64,000 nt of DNA from the NCBI RefSeq assembly GCF_016765655.2, contig NZ_CP086106.1:6222501-6286500 (forward strand), given 5' to 3'. A program made the position numbers and the translations under genes. How positions within the stretch are numbered: the stretch's first letter is position 1; every line of letters starts with the position of its first letter. Below the pieces are notes generated by a model. It saw nothing but the letters and a program-made list of their open reading frames with translations, was not told the origin of the DNA and made no database searches. Shown one piece after another: positions 8,006 through 16,518 of the stretch. The DNA is from Skermanella mucosa (GTDB lineage: Bacteria; Pseudomonadota; Alphaproteobacteria; Azospirillales; Azospirillaceae).

Positions 8006-8368
8006 TCAGACCTGCGGTTCGGAGTCCTTCGCCGACCGGCGGAGATTGTTGATCAGCACGTTGATCAGCTGCACCACCAGCGGGTCGGCCCGGTTGATCG
8101 CCTGCCGCAGTACGCTGGCCGGCATCTCCAGCAACTGGGTCTCGCTGGCGGCGCTGGCGTTCGCCATGCGCGGCTGCCGGTCCAGGATCGCCATCTCGCC
8201 GAACAGCCCGCCGGTCTCGACCTCCCCGATGACCTTCTTGTCGGCCTCGTCCCCGACCCAGATGATCACGGACCCACGCTCGACCAGGTAGAGGAAGGTA
8301 CCGGTTTCACCCTTCCTGAAGATCACTTCGCCGGGAGAATACTGCTTGTGCTGGAAGGTCGCGGCCAT
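8006..8368 (-). CDS. Stand-alone cyclic-nucleotide-binding domain protein
   Basis: A 120-residue protein that is essentially one CRP-like cNMP-binding beta-roll: YSPGEVIFRKGETGTFLYLV, then GLFGEMAILDRQPRMANASA, which is the phosphate-binding cassette (GEMA...R..A). A C-helix follows. There is no DNA-binding helix-turn-helix, so it is not a CRP/FNR transcription factor. It is more likely a sensor subunit that binds cAMP, cGMP or a related nucleotide and acts through protein contact. GGAAG is upstream of the ATG at 8368. Monocistronic; the partner is unknown. Confidence 0.85.
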   Translation of the reverse strand: MAATFQHKQYSPGEVIFRKGETGTFLYLVERGSVIIWVGDEADKKVIGEVETGGLFGEMAILDRQPRMANASAASETQLLEMPASVLRQAINRADPLVVQLINVLINNLRRSAKDSEPQV

Positions 8369-8509
8369 GGGGAGCTTCCGTCGCGGTTCGGAGACTGATT
8401 AGACATCACAGCGACTGTGCAACACCGTCCGCGACCGCGCAAGTCGGTCCGTCGGGAACGATCACTCCATGACAAAGAGACGCGCCGGCCGACCAGTTCC
8501 CTCCTGGCT

Positions 8510-8532
8510 TCAGCCGGCCCTGAACCTGGGCA
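8510..8532 (-). repeat. Duplicated 3' end of the hicB-like gene
   Basis: A 23-bp stretch identical to 9471-9493, the last codons of the HicB-like gene. Read on the minus strand it ends in the same MPRFRAG-stop/LPRFRAG-stop coding pattern, and weaker similarity continues for some 15 bases upstream. It lies 22 bases beyond the HepT stop codon. It looks like a remnant of a second hicB-type gene or the footprint of recombination between the two toxin-antitoxin loci. Confidence 0.6.
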
Positions 8533-8553
8533 TGTCGTTGCGACGGCACCTCC

Positions 8554-8934
8554 TCAGCCATGCCCCATGCCTGCCAACGTCCTCTCCAGGTCCTGCCGCA
8601 GGCCCGGAATGTCCCGCTGGACGGTCTGCCAGACGACACCGAGATCAACGCCGTCATAGCCATGGATCAAAGCGTTCCGCATGTCGTAGATCTCTCGCAG
8701 CGGCAACGCTGCGGCCGGAGAATCCGGCTCCACGCCGGCGCGCATCAAGCGCCCGGCCGCCTCGCCCAGGACTTCGAGGCGTCGCAGCACCGCGTCGCAG
8801 GTCTTGCCGTCCCGCCGGAACCCGGCCTCATCCATACCAACCGTGTACTCCACGATCGCCAGGACGGCGTTGAGCATGTCTTCCAGACAGGTTTTAGGAT
8901 GATGGCGTCGCCCTCGGGACCCATTCCCCGTCAC
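8554..8934 (-). CDS. hepT: HepT-like RNase toxin (DUF86/HEPN)
   Basis: A 126-residue all-helical HEPN protein. The RNase motif R-x4-H is present as RNALIHGY near residue 90, preceded by EVLGEAAGRLM, which is typical of HepT. In HepT/MntA modules the HEPN protein is an RNase toxin neutralised when the nucleotidyltransferase partner adds AMP groups to the tyrosine next to the motif; the Tyr in HGY is present here. The start is GTG at 8934, overlapping the antitoxin gene's stop by four bases (GTGA), so translation is coupled. The gene appears intact. Confidence 0.85.
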   Translation of the reverse strand: MTGNGSRGRRHHPKTCLEDMLNAVLAIVEYTVGMDEAGFRRDGKTCDAVLRRLEVLGEAAGRLMRAGVEPDSPAAALPLREIYDMRNALIHGYDGVDLGVVWQTVQRDIPGLRQDLERTLAGMGHG

Positions 8935-9221
8935 AGCGGCCTCGCCTCCCGCAGCACCCGTGCGCGGAATCGCGGCGACAGGGACAGTGGCGTACGCACG
9001 TCGAACGGAACGCCGGTCAGGGTCTCGGCCTCCCGCTTCAGTCGCGCCAGATCCAGCAACGTCGTGGTTTCCGACGGCTCGACCAGAAGATCGACATCGC
9101 TGTCTTCCGTGTCATCACGCCGTGATACCGAACCGAACACCCGTACATTCGATACACCGTGCCGGCGGGCGATATCCAGGATGCCCTGTCGATGCTTGTC
9201 CAGAACCTGCGATGGTCGCAT
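8931..9221 (-). CDS. mntA: MntA-like nucleotidyltransferase antitoxin
   Basis: A 96-residue minimal nucleotidyltransferase. The catalytic signature G-S-x10-D-x-D is complete: GSVSRRDDTEDSDVDLLV, with VRVFGS before it. MntA antitoxins transfer AMP from ATP to the active-site tyrosine of HepT and so silence its RNase. It comes first in the operon, with GGGGGAA seven bases before ATG 9221, and overlaps hepT by four bases. The arrangement, sizes and motifs agree with the known HepT/MntA type VII systems. Confidence 0.87.
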   Translation of the reverse strand: MRPSQVLDKHRQGILDIARRHGVSNVRVFGSVSRRDDTEDSDVDLLVEPSETTTLLDLARLKREAETLTGVPFDVRTPLSLSPRFRARVLREARPL

Positions 9222-9470
9222 CGCGATATTCCCCCATCACCAACCGGACCGCACCCGGGAGGCGCCATCTTCACATGATACGGCAACGATCCCCGGTCGC
9301 AAACCGGAATGCCGGGGCCGGGTGATCGGGTGCAAGAACGCGTGACATTTCGGTAGCGTTCTGAATCCGACGGCGGCCACCGATCCGGCGACGGGGTGGC
9401 ACGATGGACGCGACCGGGGCTCTGGGCAAGACGCTCGTTCATCTGGAGCATTCCCAACCCCTTCCCGATA

Positions 9471-9851
9471 TCAGCCGGCCCTGAACCTGGGCAAGACGTT
9501 GCCGCCGTCCGATCTGCCGACGTGAGAACCCGACAACCGTTCCTCGGCCGCCTTGACGATCCAGGCATTGAGGGACTCCCCCATCTCGGCCGCAGCCATG
9601 GCAATATGCTTATGGAGTTCCGGCGACATCCTCACATTGAAGCTGCCCTTGAAAGGACGGTTTGGTTCGCGGCCCAGTTCGCGGCATGTCTCGACGTAAT
9701 CGTCCACAAGCGCCTCGAACGACTTCCGCACCTCCTGCACCGACTCGCACTGGGCAGTGATCACATCATCGATGTGGAGCAGCCTGATCACGAGCGATCC
9801 GTCCTCGAACGTGACGGAACCTTGATAACCGTTGTAGTTCAGTGTGCTCAC
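9471..9851 (-). CDS. HicB-family antitoxin-like protein
   Basis: A 126-residue protein with two parts. Residues 1-75 are the HicB partial RNase-H-like fold (YQGSVTFEDGSLVIRLLHID, then VRKSFEALVDDYVETCRELG). Residues 75-112 form a ribbon-helix-helix DNA-binding tail (GSFNVRMSPELHKHIAMAAA, then GESLNAWIVKAAEERL). Such proteins bind and neutralise HicA toxins and repress their own operon. The start is GTG 9851, overlapping the stop of a 50-residue upstream gene by four bases. That upstream product is not a recognisable HicA, which makes this pair unusual. The last codons are duplicated near 8510. Confidence 0.82.
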   Translation of the reverse strand: MSTLNYNGYQGSVTFEDGSLVIRLLHIDDVITAQCESVQEVRKSFEALVDDYVETCRELGREPNRPFKGSFNVRMSPELHKHIAMAAAEMGESLNAWIVKAAEERLSGSHVGRSDGGNVLPRFRAG

Positions 9852-10000
9852 AGCAACCCCCGGGCAATCGGATCATCCCGAAGCCGACGAACCATCCCGG
9901 CCGCCATCTCACCGTCATGGGGCTCGTCAAGCCAGTTCATGTGATCCATCGCCGAATGGCGGAACTTGCGCCTTGATCCGGCGGTGGAACCCTTTTTCAT
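9848..10000 (-). CDS. 50-residue unknown protein coupled to the HicB-like gene
   Basis: Starts at ATG 10000 and ends in TGA that overlaps the GTG start of the HicB-like gene. The product begins MKKGSTAGSRRKFRHSAMDH and ends in VRRLRDDPIARGLL. It is basic at the N-terminus and helical and mixed-charge after that. The tight overlap and position are those of a toxin in a HicAB operon, but the double-stranded-RNA-binding HicA fold (G-S-H-x-x-F, beta-rich, about 60-80 residues) is not evident. The short GSRRKFRH segment only faintly recalls it. It may be a degenerate HicA, a new toxin, or an accessory peptide. Confidence 0.6.
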   Translation of the reverse strand: MKKGSTAGSRRKFRHSAMDHMNWLDEPHDGEMAAGMVRRLRDDPIARGLL

Positions 10001-10098
10001 CGGTTCTCATCCCAACCTTTGCAGAACCGCGAGCGCAAGGCTCGTCTTGAGTTTGTCGATCCTTGTCATGTGATCATGATTCGGATTAGGCGTACACC

Positions 10099-10117
10099 GC
10101 AACTGAAATTCAGTTGC
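10099..10117 (-). promoter_or_regulatory. 19-bp perfect palindrome upstream of the HicB-like operon
   Basis: GCAACTGAA, one central A, TTCAGTTGC. It lies about 100 bases before the start codon of the 50-residue gene on the minus strand and about 20 bases after the yifB stop. There is no T run on the downstream side for either strand, so it is not a terminator. Toxin-antitoxin operons are usually repressed through such palindromes by their RHH antitoxin, here the HicB-like protein. The binding itself is inferred. Confidence 0.6.
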
Positions 10118-10135
10118 TAAAAAACGGATCGAGGC

Positions 10136-11659
10136 TCATCGCCCCGGGACGATCCGCCGGTAGCTGAGCGCCTCGGCGACGTGCAGGCGGCGCACGGGCG
10201 TGCTCCCTTCCATGTCGGCCAGGGTGCGGGCGACCCGCAGCACGCGGTGATAACCCCGCGCGGACAGGCGCATGCGCTCTGCGGCCTCGGTCAGCAGGGC
10301 GCGGCCGGGCTGGTCGGGGCTCGCCACCTTTTCCAGCAGTTCGCCGTCAGCCTCGGCGTTGGTCCGCGGGCCGGTATCCTCCTCGCCGGGCACGCGGAAC
10401 CGATCCGCCTGGATGGCACGGGCGGCCGCCACCCGGGCGGCCACCTCGGCGCTGCCCTCCGCCGGGGGCGGCAGGCTGAGGTCGGCGGCGCTGACCGGCG
10501 GGACGTCCACGTGGCAGTCGATCCGGTCGAACAGGGGACCGCTGATCCGGCTCTGGTACTGGACGCCGCATTTGGGCACCTGGGAGCAGGCCCTGGCCGG
10601 ATCGCCCAGATAGCCGCAGCGGCACGGGTTCATCGCCGCGATCAGCTGGAAGCGCGCCGGATACGTGACATGGTGGTTCGCCCGCGCGATCGTGACGCGC
10701 CCGGTCTCCAGCGGCTGGCGCAGGGCCTCCAGCACCTGCCGCGGGAATTCGGGCAGTTCGTCCAGGAACAGCACGCCCTTGTGCGCCAGGCTGATCTCCC
10801 CCGGCTTGGCGCGCGAGCCGCCGCCGACCAGGGCCGGCAGGCTGGTGCCCTGGTGCGGCTCCCGGAACTGCCTGTTGCGCAGGATCCTGCCGCCCTGGAG
10901 ATGCCCGGCGACGCTGTGGATCATCGAGACCTCCAGCGCCTCCTTCGGCTCCAGCGGCGGCAGGATGCCGGGCAGGCGGGCGGCCAGCATCGACTTGCCC
11001 GATCCCGGCGGGCCGACCATCAGCAGGTTGTGGTTCCCCGACGCCGCGATCTCCAGGGCGCGCTTGGCGGTCTCCTGGCCCTTGACGTCGCGCAGGTCCG
11101 GCATGCTGGTCGAGATCTCCTCCACGTACCGGCGCGGCGGGGCCAGGACCTGGGTTCCCTTGAAATGGTTGATCAGCGCCAGCAAGGACGGCGCCGCCAG
11201 CACCTCCAGCCCGTTGGCCCAGGCGGCCTCGCTGCCGCAGGCGGCGGGGCAGATCAGCCCGCGGTCCTTGTCGTGTGCGCCGAGGGCCGCCGGCAGCACC
11301 CCCGCGACGGCGGTCAGGCTGCCGTCCAACGCCAGCTCGCCCAGCGCGGTATAGCCGGCGATCTCCTCTGCCGGCAGCACGCCCATGGCGGCCAGCAGCC
11401 CCAGCGCGATCGGCAGGTCGTAGTGGCTGCCTTCCTTCTGCACGTCGGCCGGCGCCATGTTGACGGTGATGCGCTTGGGCGGCAGCGACAGGCCCAGCGC
11501 CTGGAAGGCGCCGCGCACCCGCTCCCGGCTCTCGCCGACCGCCTTGTCGGGCAAGCCCACCACGGTGAAGGCGACCACCCCGCCGGAAACCTGGACCTGC
11601 ACGTCGATGTGCAGGACATCGATGCCCTGGAACGCAACCGTATTGACCCGCGCAACCAA
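10136..11659 (-). CDS. comM: YifB/ComM Mg-chelatase-like AAA+ ATPase
   Basis: A 507-residue protein of the usual YifB/ComM length. An N-terminal Lon-protease-like domain (FTVVGLPDKAVGESRERVRG ... NMAPADVQKEGSHYDLPIAL) is followed by an AAA+ Mg-chelatase module. That module has Walker A GPPGSGKS, Walker B GVLFLDELPEF and sensor region LIAAMNPCRCGY, then a C-terminal helical lid with RLSARGYHRVLRVART. In transformable bacteria ComM is a hexameric helicase that promotes branch migration during uptake of DNA; elsewhere its role is less clear. The start is TTG at 11659, chosen because it gives the family N-terminus (VARVNTVAFQGIDV); the frame is open for 87 further codons upstream without protein-like content. 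Confidence 0.88.
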   Translation of the reverse strand: MVARVNTVAFQGIDVLHIDVQVQVSGGVVAFTVVGLPDKAVGESRERVRGAFQALGLSLPPKRITVNMAPADVQKEGSHYDLPIALGLLAAMGVLPAEEIAGYTALGELALDGSLTAVAGVLPAALGAHDKDRGLICPAACGSEAAWANGLEVLAAPSLLALINHFKGTQVLAPPRRYVEEISTSMPDLRDVKGQETAKRALEIAASGNHNLLMVGPPGSGKSMLAARLPGILPPLEPKEALEVSMIHSVAGHLQGGRILRNRQFREPHQGTSLPALVGGGSRAKPGEISLAHKGVLFLDELPEFPRQVLEALRQPLETGRVTIARANHHVTYPARFQLIAAMNPCRCGYLGDPARACSQVPKCGVQYQSRISGPLFDRIDCHVDVPPVSAADLSLPPPAEGSAEVAARVAAARAIQADRFRVPGEEDTGPRTNAEADGELLEKVASPDQPGRALLTEAAERMRLSARGYHRVLRVARTLADMEGSTPVRRLHVAEALSYRRIVPGR

Positions 11660-11940
11660 CGTGACGCCCCCCGACTGCCGACACACGCGATTGTATGAGG
11701 TTAACGCGCACCTTGCCAGCATCGTCACGGGATTCGGGCGGCACTCTCCTCCGGTCGGATTGCCGCAGGCTTGCCGGGCAGGCAACATATCCGCCCGCCG
11801 CGCCTTCAATCCCCATATGAGACGGCTCCCGCGGGACGAATCGCATTTGTCGGAACTTGGCAGCGTGGTAAGAGGCGACGGTACCGGTCCGGGACGGCGG
11901 ATCGGCCGATCTGACGACATTCGGGGATGGCAGGCTGGCG

Positions 11941-13275
11941 ATGCGGAACTTGACTTCGGAAGGGCAGGCGAAGATCGCCGAGATCGCCCAGCGCCATGGC
12001 ATCAGCACCGACGGCGCGATGACCATGCTGGACGCGCTGGTGCGCGGCGGCGGCACCATGGCCCAGTTCAGCCATCCCGACTTCGGCGGCTCCGGCCAAT
12101 GGATGATGGGCGGCATGACCATGGTCAGCGACCTGTTCAACAATGCGCTGAAGGCCCGGGTCGACAATATCTGCATCGAGCTGTCCAACCTTCTGGCCAA
12201 TGACCAGGGCTGGCTGTGGGAGCCGGCGCCGCCCCAATTCCAGTCTTCCCAACCCTCTTCGAGCCTGTCCGGATCGTTCGGCGGCTGGAATTCCGGGTCC
12301 TGGTGGCCGGCCGAATTGGGCCAGCCCAATTCCAGCGGCGGCCAGAACGATATCCGCTACGCCTATTTCGGCCATGCCAACCGCTTGGCGGTCGATATCG
12401 CCGGGACGGTGACGGTGTACGATACCGGCGACCACATGATCTCCGGCGTATCGCAGCAGCAGGGGAACGGCTGGACCGTGACCTTCACCAGCCAGTACGG
12501 CACGGTGCCGGTCAGCAGCCTGCGCGTCGTCGGCGGGGCCGGGGAACAGTCCGCTCCGGCCCCCGCGCTCCAGGAGCCGGCCTTCCAGGAACGCACCTAC
12601 CAGGAGCCGGCCCAGGAGCCGGCCCCGGCCCCCGTGCCGGCAACACCGCCGTCCGCCTCGGGAAGCGCCGCGCTGGAGCAGGATTACCTGTCCGGCAGCA
12701 CCTGGACCTTCGGGCCGGCCGGCGGCGAGCCGTTCGGCCTCGTGACCCTGTCGCCCGAAGGCGGCATCGCCGGGGACGTCCATCCGCGGGCGCGGTTCTG
12801 GTCGGTGGAGAACGGCGTGCTGAGCTTCTACGACGCCGACGGCCGCACCTCGGTGCGCTTCTCGACCCTCGCGCCGGAGGGCGGCGTCCCGGTGATCCGG
12901 GGCGACGACCCGTCCGCCCCCGGCCAGGATTATGTCCTTCGCAGCCCCGCCGCCCAGGAGGTGGCGCCCCCGCCGCCGGCATCCGCCCCCGGCACCCTGC
13001 CGATCCCGGTCGATCTCAGCGCCGGGGACTGGGCGCTGGAGGATGCCGCGGGCCAAACCCTCGCGACGTTGCGCCTGAAGCCGGACCAGTCGATCGCGGG
13101 CGGGCGTCCGACCGAGGTGCGCTGGCGGGCCGATGGCGACACGCTCGTCCTGCTCCACGGCAGCGGCCGGCCGACCGCCCGGTTCGACACGTTCCAGTTC
13201 CGCGCCGGGCGCTGGTCGCTGACCGGCTCGCTCCAGAGCGATCCCGGCGTGGCCCTGACGCTTCGCCAAACCTGA
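11941..13275 (+). CDS. SHOCT-like N-terminal domain protein with two C-terminal beta repeats
   Basis: 444 residues. The first 90 residues are helical (SEGQAKIAEIAQRHGISTDG ... GTMAQFSHPDFGGSGQWMMGGM), resembling SHOCT-type oligomerisation segments. A Gly/Ser/Trp-rich linker leads to a small beta module (about 135-195, with SQQQGNGWTVTFTSQYG). Then come a Pro/Glu/Gln-rich stretch and two similar roughly 75-residue beta domains: one begins LSGSTWTFGPAGGEPFGLVT, the other LSAGDWALEDAAGQTLATLR. Each opens with a W-x-L/F strand and closes with a W/R-rich strand. There is no signal peptide or membrane segment. Function is unknown. It precedes the creatininase-like gene by 39 bases and may share its transcript. 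Confidence 0.7.
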   Translation: MRNLTSEGQAKIAEIAQRHGISTDGAMTMLDALVRGGGTMAQFSHPDFGGSGQWMMGGMTMVSDLFNNALKARVDNICIELSNLLANDQGWLWEPAPPQFQSSQPSSSLSGSFGGWNSGSWWPAELGQPNSSGGQNDIRYAYFGHANRLAVDIAGTVTVYDTGDHMISGVSQQQGNGWTVTFTSQYGTVPVSSLRVVGGAGEQSAPAPALQEPAFQERTYQEPAQEPAPAPVPATPPSASGSAALEQDYLSGSTWTFGPAGGEPFGLVTLSPEGGIAGDVHPRARFWSVENGVLSFYDADGRTSVRFSTLAPEGGVPVIRGDDPSAPGQDYVLRSPAAQEVAPPPPASAPGTLPIPVDLSAGDWALEDAAGQTLATLRLKPDQSIAGGRPTEVRWRADGDTLVLLHGSGRPTARFDTFQFRAGRWSLTGSLQSDPGVALTLRQT

Positions 13276-13314
13276 CACGAAGAACAACCCGGCCCGAAAC
13301 AACCTGGATCATCC

Positions 13315-14061
13315 ATGCGCCTTCAACTCAGCACCTGGCCCGAGGTCGAGACCTACCTGAAGACGTCGAAGGGGATCATCATCCCCATCGGCTCGACGGA
13401 GCAGCACGGCCCCAACGGCCTGATCGGCACCGACGCCATCTGCGCGGAGGAGATCGCGCTGGGGGTCGGCGCCGCCGCCGGGGCGCTGGTCGGGCCGACG
13501 ATCGGGGTCGGCATGGCCGTCCACCACATGGAGTTCCCCGGCACCATGACCCTGCGGCCCTCGACGCTGGTCCTGGTCATCCGGGACTATGTCGCGGCGC
13601 TGGCCGAGCACGGGTTCGAGCGCTTCCTGTTCATCAACGGCCATGGCGGCAACATCGCGACCGTGCGCGCCGCCTTCAACGAGATCTACGCCGAACTTCG
13701 GGCCGCCCGGGGCGCCTCGGCGCCGGAGGTGCGCTGCCGGGTGATCAGCTGGTGGGAGAACGAGAGCGTCTACGGCCTGAGCAAGGAACTGTTCGGCTCG
13801 TCCGAGGGCAGCCACGCGACCCCCAGCGAGGTGTCCGTGGTGCAGTATCTCTATCCCGACCACATCAAGGAAGCGCCGCTCGATCCGCCGGTGGCGCCCA
13901 GCAGCCAGTTCTACGACGCCCGCGACTACCGCCGCCGCTTCCCCGACGGCCGGATCGGCTCCAACCCCGGGCTGGCGCGGCCGGAGCACGGCAAGCGGCT
14001 GTACGACGCCGCCGTGGCGGCCCTGGCCGACAAGTACCGCAGCTTCGTCGGCGAGGCGTGA
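13315..14061 (+). CDS. Creatininase-family amidohydrolase
   Basis: A 248-residue metalloenzyme. The creatininase metal-binding residues are visible: Glu and His in IPIGSTEQHGPNGL, Asp in IGTDAICAEEI, and FINGHGGNIATVRAAF with the conserved NGHGGN. A late Glu lies in GSHATPSEVSVV. Family members hydrolyse cyclic amides (creatinine, or formamide groups in riboflavin/F420 and mycofactocin pathways). There is no neighbour that fixes the substrate. No strong ribosome-binding site precedes ATG 13315, but this start matches the family N-terminus. Confidence 0.87.
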   Translation: MRLQLSTWPEVETYLKTSKGIIIPIGSTEQHGPNGLIGTDAICAEEIALGVGAAAGALVGPTIGVGMAVHHMEFPGTMTLRPSTLVLVIRDYVAALAEHGFERFLFINGHGGNIATVRAAFNEIYAELRAARGASAPEVRCRVISWWENESVYGLSKELFGSSEGSHATPSEVSVVQYLYPDHIKEAPLDPPVAPSSQFYDARDYRRRFPDGRIGSNPGLARPEHGKRLYDAAVAALADKYRSFVGEA

Positions 14062-14076
14062 CGGGAAAAGTCAGCC

Positions 14077-14112
14077 GCGGTTGGACGCAAATCGAAATCC
14101 GTGTCCAACTGC
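14077..14112. terminator. Possible bidirectional terminator hairpin
   Basis: A 10-bp imperfect stem (GCGGTTGGAC at 14077-14086 with GTCCAACTGC at 14103-14112, one G-T pair) lies between the convergent creatininase and gshB stops. It has a 16-base loop and no T tract, so the call is weak. Confidence 0.35.
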
Positions 14113-14128
14113 GTTCATCTGCGGACAA

Positions 14129-15094
14129 TCAGACCGGCTTGCCCGTGTGCCGTTCGTGGTGGCGGGTCTCGATGGCGTCCCACAGCCCGACTTCGAGCTG
14201 GACGCCGTCCAGGCGGTTGATCTCCTGGATGCCGGTCGGCGAGGTGACGTTGATCTCGGTCAGGTAGTCGCCGATCACGTCGATCCCGACGAAGACCAGC
14301 CCCTTCTCGCGCAAGGTCGGCCCGATCGCCGCGCAGATGTCGCGCTCGCGGGTGGTCAGCTTCGTCTGCCGGGCGCCGCCGCCGGCGTGGAAGTTGGCCC
14401 GCGCCTCCCCGGTGACGGGGATGCGGCTGACCGCGCCGCCGGGCTCGCCGTCGATCAGGATGATCCGCTTGTCGCCCTCGCGGATCTCGGGAAGGTATTT
14501 CTGGACGATCACCGGCTCGCGGTAGAGCTGGGTGAACATCTCCAGCAGCGAACCCAGGTTCTCGTCGTCCGGCTTCAGGTGGAAGACGCCGGCCCCGCCG
14601 TTGCCGAACAGCGGCTTGACGATGATGTCCTTGAACTCCTCGCGGAAGGACAGGATCTCCACCTTGTCGCTGGTGATCAGGGTCGGCGGCATCAGGTCGG
14701 GGAAATGGGTGACGAACAGCTTCTCCGGCGCGTTCCGCACATGCACGGGGTCGTTGATCACCAGCGTGTCGGCCTGGATATGCTCCAGCAGGTGGGTCGC
14801 CGTGATGTAAGCCATGTCGAACGGCGGGTCCTGGCGCATCAGCACCACGTCCATGGTCGCCAGGTCGATCACCTGCTCCCCGCCGAAGGTGAAGTGATTG
14901 CCGTACTCCCGCCGGACCTCCAGCGGGCGTACGCGCGCGTACAGGCGGCCCTGGCGGAAGCTGAGATGCTGCGGCAGGTAGTGGAACAGCGCATGGCCGC
15001 GCCGCTGCGCTTCCAGGGCCATCATGAAGCTGCTGTCGGCATCGATGTTGATGCCTTCGATCGGGTCCATCTGGATGGCGACGGCGAGACTCAT
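14129..15094 (-). CDS. gshB: Glutathione synthetase
   Basis: 321 residues, the normal length for the proteobacterial enzyme that joins gamma-glutamylcysteine and glycine using ATP. The N-terminus ([20 protein letters not shown]) and the [13 protein letters not shown] segment are family signatures. The ATP-grasp core follows: [18 protein letters not shown] (glycine-rich loop), [20 protein letters not shown], and [20 protein letters not shown] with the metal and substrate residues near the C-terminus. It is the last gene of the minus-strand group rsmI-yraN-SirB1-like-gshB, 37 bases from its neighbour, an order common in Alphaproteobacteria. Confidence 0.96.
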   Translation of the reverse strand: MSLAVAIQMDPIEGINIDADSSFMMALEAQRRGHALFHYLPQHLSFRQGRLYARVRPLEVRREYGNHFTFGGEQVIDLATMDVVLMRQDPPFDMAYITATHLLEHIQADTLVINDPVHVRNAPEKLFVTHFPDLMPPTLITSDKVEILSFREEFKDIIVKPLFGNGGAGVFHLKPDDENLGSLLEMFTQLYREPVIVQKYLPEIREGDKRIILIDGEPGGAVSRIPVTGEARANFHAGGGARQTKLTTRERDICAAIGPTLREKGLVFVGIDVIGDYLTEINVTSPTGIQEINRLDGVQLEVGLWDAIETRHHERHTGKPV

Positions 15095-15131
15095 CGGGGG
15101 CTCCGCGGCGGGTCGTTTCTCTGGGATCGGG

Positions 15132-15980
15132 TCAGTTCAGGCGGGTCTTGAGCTGCTGGATCAGCAGCGCGGTCTGGTGGCGGAGAAGATCGTTGCCGCC
15201 CAGCTCCATGAAGGTCTCCAGCGCGTCCACCGCCGCCGCGAGGTTCCCGGCATGGGCGTTCAGCAGGCCGGACTCACGCCACAGCGTCGCCTCGTTGGGG
15301 GCGAACAGCAGCATGCCGTCCAGCACCTCGACCGCCTTGTCCACCCGGTCGGCCTTCAGGAACCGTAGCTTCAGGTTGTTCTGCAGGCGAAGCAGGATGT
15401 CCCGGTTGCCCACCGTCGCGTAGTATTCCGGCGTCAGCTCGGCGTCGGCCCCGGCCGCGATCTTCAGCAGGTCGCGCAGTTCCATGACGCTGCGGGCCTG
15501 GCCCTGGTTGAACGGGTCGATGATGATCCGCTCGCCCGCATATTCCAGCCGGACCAGGAAATGTCCGGGAAAATTCAGGCCGAAGATGCTCCAGCCCTGG
15601 GCGCGGGCGGACTGGATGAACAGGATGCCCAGCGCCACCGGCAGGCCCTTCTTCCGGTCGATCACCCGCATCATGTTGGCGTTCTGGATGTCGTCGTAGG
15701 TCAGCGTGTCGCCTTCGTAGCCGTGCCGGGCGACCAGCACGTCCTGAAGGGCGGCGACCCGCGCCTCCAGGCTGTCCTCCTCGGGCGGGTTCAGCTCCGC
15801 GACCTGGCGGGCCAGCAACGACAGGTGATCGCGGTACCGGTCCAGCTCCGTCTCGGGCTGTTCCAGGGCGGCCAGGGCGAGCGCCGCCTCGGCCAGATCG
15901 ATTTCCTCGTCCTGTTGGGTCCCGACGCGGCGCAGGACATCCTTGGCTTCCAGTCGGCTTATCACGGCTCTTCTTCTCAT
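15132..15980 (-). CDS. SirB1-like transglutaminase/TPR protein
   Basis: 282 residues with an N-terminal helical lead, then the SirB1 transglutaminase-like core ([20 protein letters not shown] ... [14 protein letters not shown] ... IIDPFNQGQ), then a TPR-like C-terminus ([20 protein letters not shown] ... [17 protein letters not shown]). The catalytic Cys of true transglutaminases is not evident, as is usual in this family, so enzyme activity is doubtful. A role in protein interaction is more likely. The start is either ATG 15980 or the GTG at 15965; the latter is closer to a purine-rich AGAAGAG. Located between yraN and gshB. Confidence 0.8.
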   Translation of the reverse strand: MRRRAVISRLEAKDVLRRVGTQQDEEIDLAEAALALAALEQPETELDRYRDHLSLLARQVAELNPPEEDSLEARVAALQDVLVARHGYEGDTLTYDDIQNANMMRVIDRKKGLPVALGILFIQSARAQGWSIFGLNFPGHFLVRLEYAGERIIIDPFNQGQARSVMELRDLLKIAAGADAELTPEYYATVGNRDILLRLQNNLKLRFLKADRVDKAVEVLDGMLLFAPNEATLWRESGLLNAHAGNLAAAVDALETFMELGGNDLLRHQTALLIQQLKTRLN

Positions 15981-16113
15981 GGCGTCCGGGAAGGGCGAGC
16001 GACGGCCGCGGCCATGGCGAAGACGGCGGCCAGGGCGGACATAGAGCATAAACCATGCGGGGCGACAACCCACGAGTCTGGCCACGAGTCCTGCCACCAG
16101 CCCGGACCCGTCT

Positions 16114-16518
16114 TCATGCGCCCTCCCGCCAGGCGTCGGCCACGTGGCGCGGCCACCGGCCGGGAACGACCATCATCACGTCGAACCGGATCGCCAGCCC
16201 GTTGAGGGCGGGGTTGCGGGAGACGAAGGCCAGGGCCGCCCGCTCCAGCCTCCGGCGCTGGCGGGGCGTGACGGCGGCGCCCGCCGCGTACAGGGATCCC
16301 CGGGCCTTGACCTCGACGATGGCGACGGTCCCGCCGCGCCGGGCGACGATGTCGATCTCGCCCTGGGGGCAGCGCCAGCCGCGCGCCAGGATGCGGTAGC
16401 CCTTCAGCCGCAGCGCCAGGCGGCACAGCGCCTCCGACCAGCGGCCGCGGCGCCATGCGGCCAGCCGAACCGGGCTCGCGGTCCGCTTCGAGGTTCCTTT
16501 CGACGGATCAGCCGCCAT
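16114..16518 (-). CDS. yraN: YraN family protein (UPF0102, nuclease-like fold)
   Basis: 134 residues with the restriction-endonuclease-like YraN fold. The opening WRRGRWSEALCRLALRLKGY precedes the putative metal motif GEIDIVARRGGTVAIVEVKA (D...E-x-K). ALNGLAIRFDVMMV lies near the end. No biochemical activity is firmly established for the family. Here the N-terminal tail (MAADPSKGTSKRTASPVR) is longer and more basic than in most relatives. The start at ATG 16518 is supported by GGAGAGG just upstream and overlaps the end of rsmI by 11 bases, so the two are coupled. Confidence 0.9.
   Translation of the reverse strand: MAADPSKGTSKRTASPVRLAAWRRGRWSEALCRLALRLKGYRILARGWRCPQGEIDIVARRGGTVAIVEVKARGSLYAAGAAVTPRQRRRLERAALAFVSRNPALNGLAIRFDVMMVVPGRWPRHVADAWREGA

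Noticed and set aside
11660-11920. N-terminal extension of YifB
   Set aside because: The 87 extra codons are not protein-like and the family N-terminus begins at the TTG at 11659.
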